DNA of 64,000 nt, taken from NCBI GenBank assembly GCA_012845835.1, contig JABAKD010000002.1, positions 9,570,620-9,634,619 on the forward strand, written 5' to 3'. Below are positions 33,511 through 45,600 of the stretch, one piece after another. The notes under the pieces were generated by a model. The model had not been told where the DNA came from, made no database searches, and saw nothing but the letters and a program-made list of their open reading frames with translations. Both the position numbers and the translations under genes were made by a program. The stretch is from Undaria pinnatifida. Its lineage: Eukaryota; Sar; Phaeophyceae; Laminariales; Alariaceae. Each line of letters starts with the position of its first letter. Positions within the stretch are counted from its first letter, which is position 1.

Positions 33511-33544
33511 GTGTGTTTTCATTTTTAATAATTTTATAATATAC

Positions 33545-35530
33545 GGGGGGTGTGATGCATATCTCTTGCGTATAATTAGCGATGTCGATAATAATGGTAA
33601 CTGTATGATGATGGCGACAAACAGTGCATGACCACATCACCTCGCCTGTTGCATTTGACAATACGTATCTCTTTCTTATAATTAGCGATGTCAGAAAATA
33701 ATGGTACCTACAAATAATCTATAAAATATTCTAGCTTTCGATCGATGTATCATACAACAACAAACTATGAAGATTTAACACGTTATTTACTACACTTAAA
33801 CACTGGGTTGCATGCTGCATCTAACATCAAACCTTCTAGAATAGTAAACATTACAAGCCAGATGATATAAAGGGATGTCTTATTGCTTCATCGTCAGGTT
33901 TGTCCCCTTTGAGAATTTATAGTTTCCGCGCACAAATTGAAATGTCCCGCCCCCCCCCCCCCCCCCCCCCTCCCCTCCCCCTCCACTGACCTCTTTTTCA
34001 TAACAAACCCCAACCCTTCCCCCCCCCGCCCCTCCGTCCCCCGACCCCCCCCCCCCTTCCGCCTAGTCTGTCCAAACGCCCCACTCACAATCAAAATCGG
34101 CCTGAGTAATAAACACCTATACGCAGTTGATATCACGTCATTATCTTTCTGACCATCCATGACGTAGTTTTCAAGTACTTTTCCCCCCAACCCCCCCCCC
34201 CCCCCCCCCCCCTTCCAACGCCCCCTCTTTTCCGCCCACCTACACGATCGCCTAGACCTAGCACCACGCGTATAACAAGCTGCTGCATATCATTGATCTC
34301 ACAGCCGAAGTGTATTTGAATATTATTAGTGACCTAAACCTACTAAAACCCCCCCCCCCCCCCCCTCCCCCCCCTCTTGCTCTCCCTTACTCAAACGCCC
34401 CACCAAATATCGAAATCCGCCACATTAATAAACACTTCACGCACAAGATATCACCTCATTATCTTTCGAGAGCTATCCATGCCGCTGTGTTCCCCCCCCC
34501 CCCCCCCCCCCCCCCCCCGCTCCAACGCCCCCTCTTTCCCGACCACCTGCACGATCGCCTAGACCTAGCACCACGCGTATAACAAGCTGATACATATCTT
34601 TGATCTCACAGCCGAAGTGTATTTGAATATTGTTTGTGACCTAAACCTCCTAAAAAATCTCCCCCCCCCCCCCTCTTGCTCTCCCTTACTCAAACGCCCC
34701 ACCAAATATCGAAATCCGCCACATTAATAAACACTTCACGCACAGGATATCACCTCATTATCTTTCGAGAGCCATCCATGCCGCTGTGTCCCCCCCCCCC
34801 CCCCCCCCGCCTCGAACGCCCCCTTCTTCCCCATCACCCGCACCTTCGCCTAGACCTAGCACCACACGTATAACAAACCCCTCACCTAAAGCCGTCCCCC
34901 CCCCCCCCCCGCCCCCCCCGCCCACGCCCCCACCCCCCACCCTCCCCCCCCAACCCATCCCAACCCCACCCCCTCGAACACTCCACCCTCTCTTTACTCA
35001 CTGATTGTACGAATTACCCCAGGATATACATGATAAACTGATGTATTATTTCCAAAAATGTCACATTTATCCCCTCAAAATAATGTATAGTTTCCAGGCA
35101 CATATTGAGCTGCCCCCCCCCCCGCCCCAACCCCCCCCGCCCCCAATAATATGCTGGTGCCAAAACCGTCAGATTTATCCTCTCGAAAGGATTTATAGCT
35201 TACATGCACAAATTGCCCCTTTCCCCCCCCCCCCCGCCCCCCTCCAAACCCGCTCGCTTTTGATCAAAACCAGGCCCCCCTTTCCCTTCACAGCTGTCAG
35301 ATTTTGTCCCCCTCAGAAACGGGTTTTATAGTTTCCGCGCACAGACTGACTAAAATCACCCTGTTGACCCTGATAGCTACACTGTAGTTGTAAGGGGAGT
35401 CGCCGACCTATATCCTTAATGAGGACACACAACTCGTAATGCGCGCGATCGGAGTATCACACACAGCTTGCAAAGATGAGTTTCGACGAAATCTTCGATC
35501 TCACAGCTGGAGTGTATTTTAATTTTTATA
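33545..35530 (-). mobile_element. R2 composite element, inverted copy 2
   Basis: Same series again: ttagcgatgtcgataataat, ...acaacaaactatgaagattt, C runs at 33,950-33,972, 34,185-34,215, 34,345-34,375, 34,490-34,520, 34,655-34,670, 34,788-34,808 and 34,898-34,945. It ends in cgcttttgatcaaaaccagg, the ctgtcagattttgtccccct block and gatctcacagctggagtgta. The last 130 bp is nearly identical to 1-150 in inverse orientation. Confidence 0.65.
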
Positions 35531-35539
35531 ATATACTTA

Positions 35540-36525
35540 TACTATTAATAGGCTGCTAGACAAATGATGGGTGAGATGGACTTCGTAATGATGGGATACC
35601 AACGCAAACTGCTTCTGCAATAGTATTAATAGTAGTACAAGTTTATACATATCCATTTTATTATATATTCTTCTTTATTTCTCTTGTGTTCTGGCTTGTG
35701 TTGTCATCCTCTGTTCTGTTTTGTTCTCGTACGCAGTATGCTAGAATTTCACATGATTTATCTTGAATTAATGTGACCACAGAATTTGTATCTCTCTAGG
35801 ACGAAGAATCAGCACGGACAATAATAGGTGTAGTGATGGTGATGATGTCGTTGGGTAGAAAGAACAACGGTTTAATGTGAAGAACATCAAATCTCGTATG
35901 CATCACTATTACATACGAGGCGTACCGTACACACCAGGTACTGTATGAAAAAGCTTGCGCAAACAATGGCACACCTGAATTTGAAAAGCCCTCATTTCCA
36001 GTTCCCAGGTTTCCAGTTTTGGCACCCAGTATCTTCTTGAGGAGAGCGTGTCCCTGGATCCCGAGGTGAAGTGCGTGATGCAAACGTGTCTGCTACAAAA
36101 GTATTGTTAGTAGCATCAAGAGGTGTGCTTACGGCTCTCAGATATAGCCAGAGCCAGGTTTAAAGCATGCCGCTGACAACGTTCTACCTCTTTGTATCAT
36201 AGCCATACGTGAGCCGTTCATTGCGTCACCCACCTTTTGGGGGGGGGGGTACCTAAAGTTCGTGTGCAATAATTTTGCCAATAAGAGAAAGTATAAGTGT
36301 ATGTCTCGCCATTCTAAATTCGACGACAACTGCCTGGGGGTGACACACGATTCCCAGCATAGCCAGCATAGCGCAATTGTCGGGCGAATTTCATATAGCC
36401 CTACTGCCGTCGACCACAGCTTGCAGAAATTTCTGCGTGTACGGGGAGGGGTGGGGGTAACACTCCGTTGGTTGGATAGCAATACAGTACGGTGTGGTGC
36501 AGCAATCGTTGCAACCTGATGCTCG
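35540..36525. other. Unassigned; no gene seen
   Basis: A/T-rich between element copies. Reading frames lack domain or splice support. Confidence 0.4.
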
Positions 36526-36529
36526 CTCG

Positions 36530-36740
36530 TTGCTGCTGTTGTTGTTGTTCTGGCATTAACTCGCATAGTTAAGTCCGTGGTCACAGGACAGGCTCCAGTC
36601 ACTCTGGAGCTGAGGAATACCCCAGGGAAAAAACACAAACCAATGGTGGTACACGCATATATCACAGCTGACGCATTTCATTCCTCCACCAGAAACATAT
36701 AAAAGCTCGCTCGTATCACATACCAGGTATATTGTGTTTT
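36530..36740 (-). repeat. R1 repeat fragment
   Basis: Matches 740-940 and the reverse complement of 15,650-15,840 (aagtccgtggtcacaggaca, gagctgaggaataccccagg, cctccaccagaaacatataa). Confidence 0.7.
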
Positions 36741-36889
36741 TTTAGATAGCACAGCAGCAGCGTTCTCAGGCTCTCAAATGTTATGCTTCACGGGATAATC
36801 TCACGAGTTACCGGTTGTAGAAGTGCTTGTAACGCCGTCGCCAGCTCGGCCCCCGCCCAGTGAGGCGTGCGCTGGGATTATTGCAACAT

Positions 36890-37250
36890 CCATCCTAATA
36901 AGCAAAGCAGTGGTACGAAGTATATGTTCTCAAGTCTCGAACAGTTTCTTGCGCTGGTCTTGTAAAGTCCAACATACACCCCTGTGGTATGAATCTATGA
37001 ATGCTCTCGAGCAGAATCGCGCACTGGTCTTGGACCGTCCAACATGCGCCTCTCTGCGCTCTCCAGCAATTCCATTCACTGTGGTCGTGCAAAACCCAAC
37101 ACGCGTTGTCTGTGCCCTACCTAGCAGTTCCAACAGCTGCTGTCTTGAAACATCCAACACGCAGATTTACCTGTTCTCTGGCAGTTTCATGCGCAGATTT
37201 ACCTGTTCTCTGCGGTCTGTTTTCGAGCCGCTTCAGGTTCAGCTTCTTCT
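36890..37250. repeat. Degenerate tandem repeat, about 75 bp
   Basis: Units of the form (gcgc)a-tggtcttg-a-gtccaacatacgcctct, then ctctcgagca-ttc. Around four copies, too degenerate to keep one frame. Confidence 0.5.
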
Positions 37251-37844
37251 GCCGGTTTCATGACGGCAACGATCACCCAATAGTAAAGACGTACAGAGAC
37301 GGCAAAGGTGGGCGTGTCAATCACACCTACCTGTAGGATCTCCCACATTAGAAGGATTGTGTACTACCAGTAGTCTAGACGGTCGTCCGCCGCCGTCGTA
37401 GACTGCTGCCTCCTGGCATACAGTAGTTGCCCAGTACTATGTAGAACCCTACCATGCCTTGTTCGATACCCTTCAACGTTTCACCAACTGTCAGTCTGAA
37501 GCAGGCGCTGAGATTCCGTATATTATAGTACCACATAGGCCCACGGGGGAGAAATAGCGTACTCAGACGTCACGAGAAGAGATTGGGACAAAAAAACTTG
37601 CTTAGTGGCGAGCGCTTTAAGTACACGAAATCCTACCTAGACTAAAGCATTGTATTAGACCATAATACTGGTAGCCTGTATTTGTGTAGCCTGTGCTGAA
37701 TATTTTACAACTTTGGTACTGCTATGATATACGGTTTGAGGCCTTGCAAGTAGGTGTTTGTGGTCGATGGGCCCATGCAGTAAAGCTAAAATGTTGTAAA
37801 CAGCCACACTAAGGATGATTGGTTGACTGTATCCCTTATAGCAT

Positions 37845-38090
37845 ACATAGTACCCTGGTAGGTCTAATTAAACGCAACCGTACCAGAGGGCACCACGTGT
37901 ATCTAAACATGGAAGCACGCCAAAGTAAAGGGCATCACGGTCATCATCTGTTGCCGGCAGTACCAATACCACCACACGACAGCTCCATCATCGCGTGTAA
38001 ATGAGTATCCTGGTAGGTCTATAGTCTAGACGCGCACCAGAGAGCATCACGTCTATTGATCCATATCAGAAGGGATCACGGCTGTGCGTT
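37845..38090. repeat. Two-copy repeat, about 157 bp
   Basis: taccctggtaggtct...gcaccacgtgtat...gggcatcacgg (from 37,850) and tatcctggtaggtct...gcatcacgtctat...gggatcacgg (from 38,007). Confidence 0.6.
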
Positions 38091-38161
38091 GCTATCGCTA
38101 ACACACTGCAGTGCATCGGGAAATCGGCATCAAAAGGGAGCAACTGGGGTGAGCATGCAAG

Positions 38162-38232
38162 CAACACCGGGGCTTGGCCACCTGGACTCTCTCGTCGACG
38201 ACATCAAGAGGAAGGAAAGCGACCGAGTTAAG
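38162..38232 (+). CDS. Gene A exon 1 of those found (upstream exons unknown)
   Basis: Reads TPGLGHLDSLVDDIKRKESD then RVK, ending AAG|GTAAGC, a consensus donor, in phase 0. The acceptor (catgcaag) lacks a good pyrimidine tract, so the left border is uncertain and could be as early as about 38,105. It joins in frame and in heptad register to the exon at 41,538. Confidence 0.6.
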
Positions 38233-41200
38233 GTAAGCAACACCCTCTCAAACATTAAATTGCATCCGGAAGAGGGAGAGCGACCGCGTTGGGGCAAGAA
38301 ATGCCTGTTGGTCGATAACCCATAGGAGTACAAGCGCAACCTGCTACTTACTCCAAACATCCTACTCTAAGGTGAAGTACTATCTCCAAAACTGTTGGTG
38401 TGCTTCACTCCCCTCGCGGCAACATCGACAGGAAACAGACCGACTGCGTGCGTCAAGGCATGAAAACTCCCTCGTGGAAAATATCAAGAAGAGGAGATGG
38501 CGCGACCGCGTGACCTCTTCACCACTGCAGGAAAATTGTTGACTCTAATTTCAAGTAGTATGTCCTCGTTTTCCACAACGTGGGTGCAGTTCGTTAAACG
38601 GTTATCGTAGCTTGAGCAGCACTCCTTCGTGGAGATGATATCAAGAAAAAACAGGGCGAAAGCAATAGACTACTCCTTCGTCGACTTGACAACAACAGGA
38701 AACAGAGCAACCGCAATAACTTGTTAAGCTACAATCGTGGCCTCTCGTTAGTGCGGCGTATTGCCAGACATCAATAACCACACTACACTTAACTGGGACC
38801 CCGCACTAACTCAGGACAGTGCAGTACCCTGCTGTAGGACGATCGTGACAAGCTATTGTTACCGCACTAAAGGACACTGCACAAGCAAGGGACCGCGACT
38901 GTGCTGATGTCAGCAAAACCCCCTCCCTCGTTCAGATGCCAGCGAGAGGAAAGCGTGCGACTATATAACTACAGTGCATCCGCGTTTGTTTGTAGGCACA
39001 AACTAATTGGCAACAGCGTAGGACTCCTGGCGGGGACAAACTACTTAGAATTGGTGCAAGAAAATCAGAACATACCTTAGACTATCTATATGTATATTAT
39101 ATGGTGATGTAAATCTCGCTCGTCGACGAAAAGCAAGGGGAAAGAAAACGACCGCCGATCTATGCACGAAGTTCTCAAGATCCAAAACGAAAAGTCCAAG
39201 GGGCACCATATATTGAATCCCGCAATTGGAATCCCGTGTATGTTGTTGTTAGTATAGAAGATCCAACGCTGACTATTTTTCTCAAGAGATTATATATTAC
39301 TGTATAGTGGTATCAATCGTCTGCACTATCGCTGAACTTGGGATCATACCTTCGAACTATCTACCATATTTTGAGTGTTAGAGTATTATTATTCCTGCTC
39401 TAGTCAGCTTCACCAGCAACCTTGAAGCCGTAAACACCAAGTATAGACCAGGGGTACACTTAACGCCTTTCTACCTGGAAACCCGTTTTGGGGGACAAAT
39501 CACTTGGATTCAGTACAGGGAGGGGTTAGGGGCTCTAAAGGGGGTAAGGGGCGGGCGGGTGCGCTGGGCCACTTCTTTCGTCGGCATTTAGTTTAGCGCA
39601 CCATGTGCCGGAAAGAATGTGCCGCTTGCCGCGCATCTACTTTTCGCCGAAAGCGAAAACAATTCCGTTTCTCGGCAAGCGAAAAATAAAGACCCATTGG
39701 GAACGCCTTTGTGGCACGTTTTGCCGTGCTGTTTGACGTACCCGTGCCAAGGTGAAAGGGCAGGCAAGACGCACAGTTTGAGTATATGTACACCTACATG
39801 TCCACGTGCTTGCCTCCTGCGCGCCCAACGAGGGCAGTGATATCTAGTATCCCTCCGAGGGGGCTCCGGGGGCCCCTGGCGGGGACCTCACCTCGCCATC
39901 GGCCGTTGGTATTTCGTCCACATTATTACATCTCTGGTAAGGGCGAGAATCTCTTCTTGTAGCATTAATAGTTGGCTTACAGATTGGCGTGCTGGCATGA
40001 AAACACACAGTCAAACCACGTACCAGGTATAAGTCGCCAATCATCTACGTTCACTTCCCCCCCCCCCACAAAAAAATGAATGTAACTTCCCGTCCCTGCC
40101 TCTGCCTATGTATGCCTCGCCTCTACCTGCATTTTTTCGTACACATTCTTCGACCTGAGACAAAGGCTGCCGTAGGAGCTTGACGTTTCATGTCTCTTTG
40201 TGCTTTGCGGTTTGGCGATATGCTGAGTCATGGGGTTGTTTGTTGCACTGCGCCAACAGCGTAGTCTTTGATTGAGGTACAGAGCAACTCGCGTAGTGAA
40301 ACGGGGTACCCCCCCTACCGTGAAAATTGAACCCACCCCAAGTGCAGGAGCGGCCTGAGCACAAGATGTTCAGGCCGGGACAGGTCACTTTCAACCTTGC
40401 ACGTTGGCCCAGATCAACCCGACCACTGACGTGGCCCTCATCCAAGTATAATCCTATCCGTAACCGTAACCGTGACCGTAACCCCAACCCTATAGGGGGG
40501 CTCGACGTCGGTAGGAGAGGTCACGCCGCTCCGCCGCGTGTGTTGGTGGCATTTTGCAAAACCAAAAACGGGCGAACGAAAAGCCAGCCTCGACCAGTAA
40601 GACCAAGTAACTTTCAACGTTGCGTGCAGACCGCTTCTGCACGTAGGGTGCGTCTGAAAATAGGAGGATCCCCCCAACCGTGTCCTTAGGCATGGCAATG
40701 CAACATGATGCAATGACTCAAGGTCTGGTATAACAAGAAAGTGTGCCCGTGATGTCAACCTCCTACGGTAGGGGCGGGAGGGGTGCCACATTTTTGGGTT
40801 GTTGAGGCTCCTTAATTGAGGATTCGATGAGCTCTTTGCCTCCCCCGAGAACATATTATGAGGAAAAGGAAAGCGCAACACGATCAGCACTCCCGTAGCC
40901 TAGCCATACGCATGTATATGGAATGATATCGTACCACACGAACGGTTTTCCAACGGATTCGTAAAGTTCGTCCCGTTGAGAACACCTGTCGATCGGACAC
41001 GTTTTTTCAAAAAGAGGGCCACCTCTATCAAGGATTGGTAGTACCTATAGTACCTATAGTACCTACAGTACCTATAGTACCTATACACCGGTAAGTATCA
41101 GTAACTAGAGTGGACGGTAGGTTACTAAAGAGAGCGCGGTAAACATCGAGATAACATCAGGCCCCTAATGCCTCCTATGCAAAACGACGACATTTCGATA

Positions 41201-42578
41201 CCACGACTCACGTACGAACACACCTCCGCAAACATCCATACACTGTGACATGTACTTCTCAGACACACCTACACATTGAACATGTGTTTTAAGGCGGTTA
41301 TAGCAGATTTACGTTGGTTTTGCAGAGAAAAACGTGGAAAATCGAGGGTGCTTTTTTCAATCGTGCCCGACCTTGCGGCACAATATTCGGTAGATAAACA
41401 CCAAAGCTTATTTGCGGCAATTACCGATAGGTAGCGGGTCGAGTCATGAGTAATATCGATCCCTGATGTCTATCGTAGCACACGCCCCATGAATTGCCTA
41501 ACTCTGCCTTTGTATTGCCTACGCTCCTTTGTTCAAGCTTGAGTCCCAACTAAGGCAGTTGCGCTTGAGGGCCGAGTCGGAGGCAGCAGATGTTTCCCAG
41601 CTGAAGTCCGAGCTGGAGACGGCCCAAGGGGAGCGGTTGGCACTCCAAAAGCGGATTGGGCTACTCTCTCGCAAGAACGAGGACCTAGCCGGAGAGAACG
41701 GTGAACCTCAAAATGAAACCACACACAAAAAATGGAACAACAAAAAAGCATTTGAACCAAACCAAGAAGTCTATCGCTGATGGGTCGTCCCCTGAGTCAT
41801 GCTGCTGTAGAGGGTAGAAGGGGTACGGCATCGGGCAAGGTACTAACATACCTACACAAGTAAGAAGGTTTTCGTTCGGTCAATGTCGGAGAGCAGGGAC
41901 GGTTGAGGCGACCCGTCAGACACGGCCATGTTCATTATACTGTACCTGGTATATTTTTTCTTGGACAGTGAAGGACGGCGAGGATGGCGGCGGCATCTCA
42001 TCTGACTACGAACATGTCTATGGTAGCTTTCGTTCAGCCAGCGGGGGGCAACGAGAACGGAAAAGGCATCCCGTCAGCCACGGACATGTCTATGATAGCC
42101 TGAAAGTAGTCCGCCAAGCCAGGTCGAGGGGCGTCAGAGCGGTGGGTACTACATCAGTTCATTCCGGGCATGTCCCCCGGTGGAGTCTTTGGCAAAACAG
42201 CCACTATGCTATTACAGAACAGGTATTTAGCAAGTTATACGCTCCCCATGGTTGGGGTATTCAAGCAAGATAATCCGGCACAGCCCACGTAGAAGGGGAT
42301 ACAAGCTTATACTAGATACTAGATATGAGCCGTGCAACTTCGTACGGGGCCTCTATCATCCGTTCGTAGAACCGGCTTAATAAAAATATTGTCCACTCCA
42401 CTGCATGTAATGCACCCCGCACACTTAGCCAAGCTCGTGGAAGAAACATGCGACTTCCAACGATCAATGGCCAACAATGAGGCAAAGTTGAAGGAGAACG
42501 AAGAGGACTTCCGCCGGGCACAACGAGGCTTTGTCGAAGATCTAGAAAAGGCAAACGCTGCCTACGCAAGAAACCGGT

Positions 42579-42614
<36 letters not shown>

Positions 42615-45600
42615 GCAACAGATCACATGTCGGATATTAATGTTTAACATCTTAAATACCTCGCGGCCTTCAATATCCAACCGGGGTGGCTAGGGTAGTA
42701 TATGGCATTTTGGTGTTACTATTAATATACTGTACTCAGTACCATAGGGGCGTCACTTTTAGGGCCCCGTTTTTCTGCGACTCAAAACTGCTCGCGCGAG
42801 TGTTCGCCTAAAACAAATCGGTTTCCAGACGTGCTTCGCCGCCAATGGGATTGTTTGTGCTAAATCCCGTCACTGAGGGGTGGGCTGACCCACGCGCACG
42901 GGTTGCCTAAAGTCGATATTGAACCCATGCTACTGTGTCACTGCTGTACAGGAGCACCATTTGTTTTATTTGGTTTATTGATCACTATTGGTTTATTGAT
43001 CACTAGAGCAGCTCTAGACTCTCTATACCTCACCAAAAAATGATTTTGATATTTGATGTTTGATGTTTGATTTAATTGAAAGTACACTCCAGTGAACGAC
43101 GTGACGACTGGATGACGACAGGACTGCCATGTCGTACCAAAAAACAAACCCAGTCAGTCAGAAACATTTGGCAGTCCAAGAAGTGCTATTGTTAGTAGTG
43201 CATCTATCGTGTAGCACCGCGACAGTTAAAAATCGGGTACCCTTCATAGCGTAGCCGGGGTCGGGGGCATCCCCATTCATCCCCATGTTGACGACCTTCC
43301 TGGCTCAGGCCACTAGGGTGAGGCGGGTACCCCCAACGGGGACCCTTCATAGCGTAGCCGGGGTCGGGGGCATCCCCATTCATCCCCATGTTGACGACCT
43401 TCCTTGCTCAGGCCACTAGGGTAAGGCGGGTACCCCCGTGTTCACGACCGAGGCTAAGCCACCCATGCGAGTGACTCTGCATCTCGCTCAAAATCGACCC
43501 TACCAATAGCTTGCTGAAACAGCGCGATCGACATTTATTTATACGGCGGTGCCTATTGCTAAGCCGAAAAGCACGATATTCTTAACATCGTAAGCGAACA
43601 AGGGTACCCACTAAATCCGAGTGTCTTTTGGGCGCTGAAAACCAGGCACGAGATATGACCCCCCTATTGCATGTAGCCTTCGTCATATACCCATTGTGCT
43701 TCCTGTGCTGCACTTCATGCGCCCGTCTCATGACGAGGACGTTTTGGAGACAGATAGCTGATATCCGCCCGGCAAAAAAATACACGTGACATGGAGAACA
43801 AGATTGTCGTGAGAAACGGCAACGACAGCAAACCCCTTTTTAGACTTGTGAGGGGAAAGATGTCGAAAACAACAGCGATCACAGCATCAGCCACACGAAG
43901 CAGAAGTAGACAGGCATGTGGGGTAAGAAATGAGTCCTTGGGGTATGGAGAGTGTCCGGACTGCATCGTGGGGAGGTGGTCGGTACGCGGTGTCTACAGT
44001 ACCATTACGCTGTCTGTACTGATACATCATCTTCTTAGTTGACAAAGACCGATCTTCTCTGACCTGCAAGTCGCAATATGCAGCTGGGTCCCGATTGCAT
44101 GATGTTTCTAGTTGACATGATCGCTTTCCTCTGACCTTCAAGACGCAATATGCAGCAGGGTCCTGATTGAGTTAACATGCGACCGATTGTGTTTTGTGTT
44201 GCGCTCAGTCATGAACACGGTTCATGTTTGCTAGAGTTAAGTAAGGTGCTCATAACGTAAGCTGTGCGGTTAGCCGACGAGACCGTCATGATACCACTCT
44301 ACGTTTTTTTCTACTGCCGTGTTCAGAATGTTATGCGTGCGGTTCACCGACACGCCCGTGATGATCATCTTCCCTGTTTGCTAACGCTAACGTGATCCTA
44401 ATGGTTTCTGTCCGGTTAACCTTTAGGGCCGTGATGAACACGCTCCTCGGCCGCAAGGGTGTGGGCTGCGCCGCTGTGCCTTCTCCCGATGAGCTTGAGA
44501 ATCTCAAGGCAGCCGCGGCGAATGCGCAAGAAGCCACACTCAGGTACCATCCCAACGGGAGATGGTAGGCGCTTTCACATGCCAAGAGTCGTGCCGACAT
44601 ATTAAATGCCTTACCAATATCTGAAGGGGGGATTAACCTGTAATAAGCATAATATACCTCGCATAAAATATTAAACGGTTGGTCCATGCCCTATAAACGC
44701 GTGATCACTTCTAATCGTCGAATATCACCGCACACAGGGCAGCCGAAGTGGAGGCTCGCCTGCGTGGTGTGGAAGCCGAGTCCCAAGCGCTGAAGGCAGA
44801 AGCCGCAGACACCAACCAAAAACGCGAATCTCTACGCTTGGAGCTTGCTTCCTTGCAGGTATGGTTGGTCGTTGTTCTCGTGGAGTCTAGTTCGGAGCGC
44901 GTTGTGCTTCTCTGTTTCTGCCACGAAGTAGGGTGCAAAACTTACATGCGAGAGCCTCTACTCGTGGATCTTGGTTGCTCATACTGTAGGTATGCATGTA
45001 GACGTATGCAACAGTTGAATTTCACACGCTTTCCTTGAACTCATCGCTCTGGAGGAGACATATCCTGGCTTGCACAAACGATGAACTGGCACCCCGATGA
45101 ATGTTCCCATTGTCTTATAATAGGTAAGTACCGCCCGTCTGGCATGCATGGTAGTAGGAAAAGCCCAGTTGGTATGATTAAAACGGTGTTAGGTACTTGC
45201 TCAGTCGAGGAGCGCCGTGAATCACACGCGCACTTCGGCCAGACCGTGTTGCAGTACCCCTATCGTATTCGAATCACGTCGGGTTCGCTTTGGCATTGTC
45301 AACGTGAGTGTTGGCGGCAGCGGCGAGATGGCGAGAAGCATGAAGACGGACTACGGCAGAGGTGGACCACTATTATTCTGAGGCTCCTGGCGTTAAACAG
45401 TGGTCTATACCTACCTCACCCACAAACTTACTTATTAATAGAGTAAACTGAAGGGGCAACCCCATGACCAGGCCCATCACATAGATAGGTACACAGCTAA
45501 CGTATTACAAAACCATAGCACCATAGTGAAATTCAGACGACCTTGGGTTAAGAATCCCCGTCATTCGCCATTCAGCACACGTCTCAGCCAACAAGTGGTG

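Noticed and set aside
41968-42024. Possible extra gene A exon after tttttcttggacag
   Set aside because: Phase would fit, but exon 2 already joins exon 3 in frame. The stretch is part of a local 150 bp repeat, its proposed donor is weak, and it would put a Gly/Asp-rich insert in the coiled coil. Kept only as a possible alternative.
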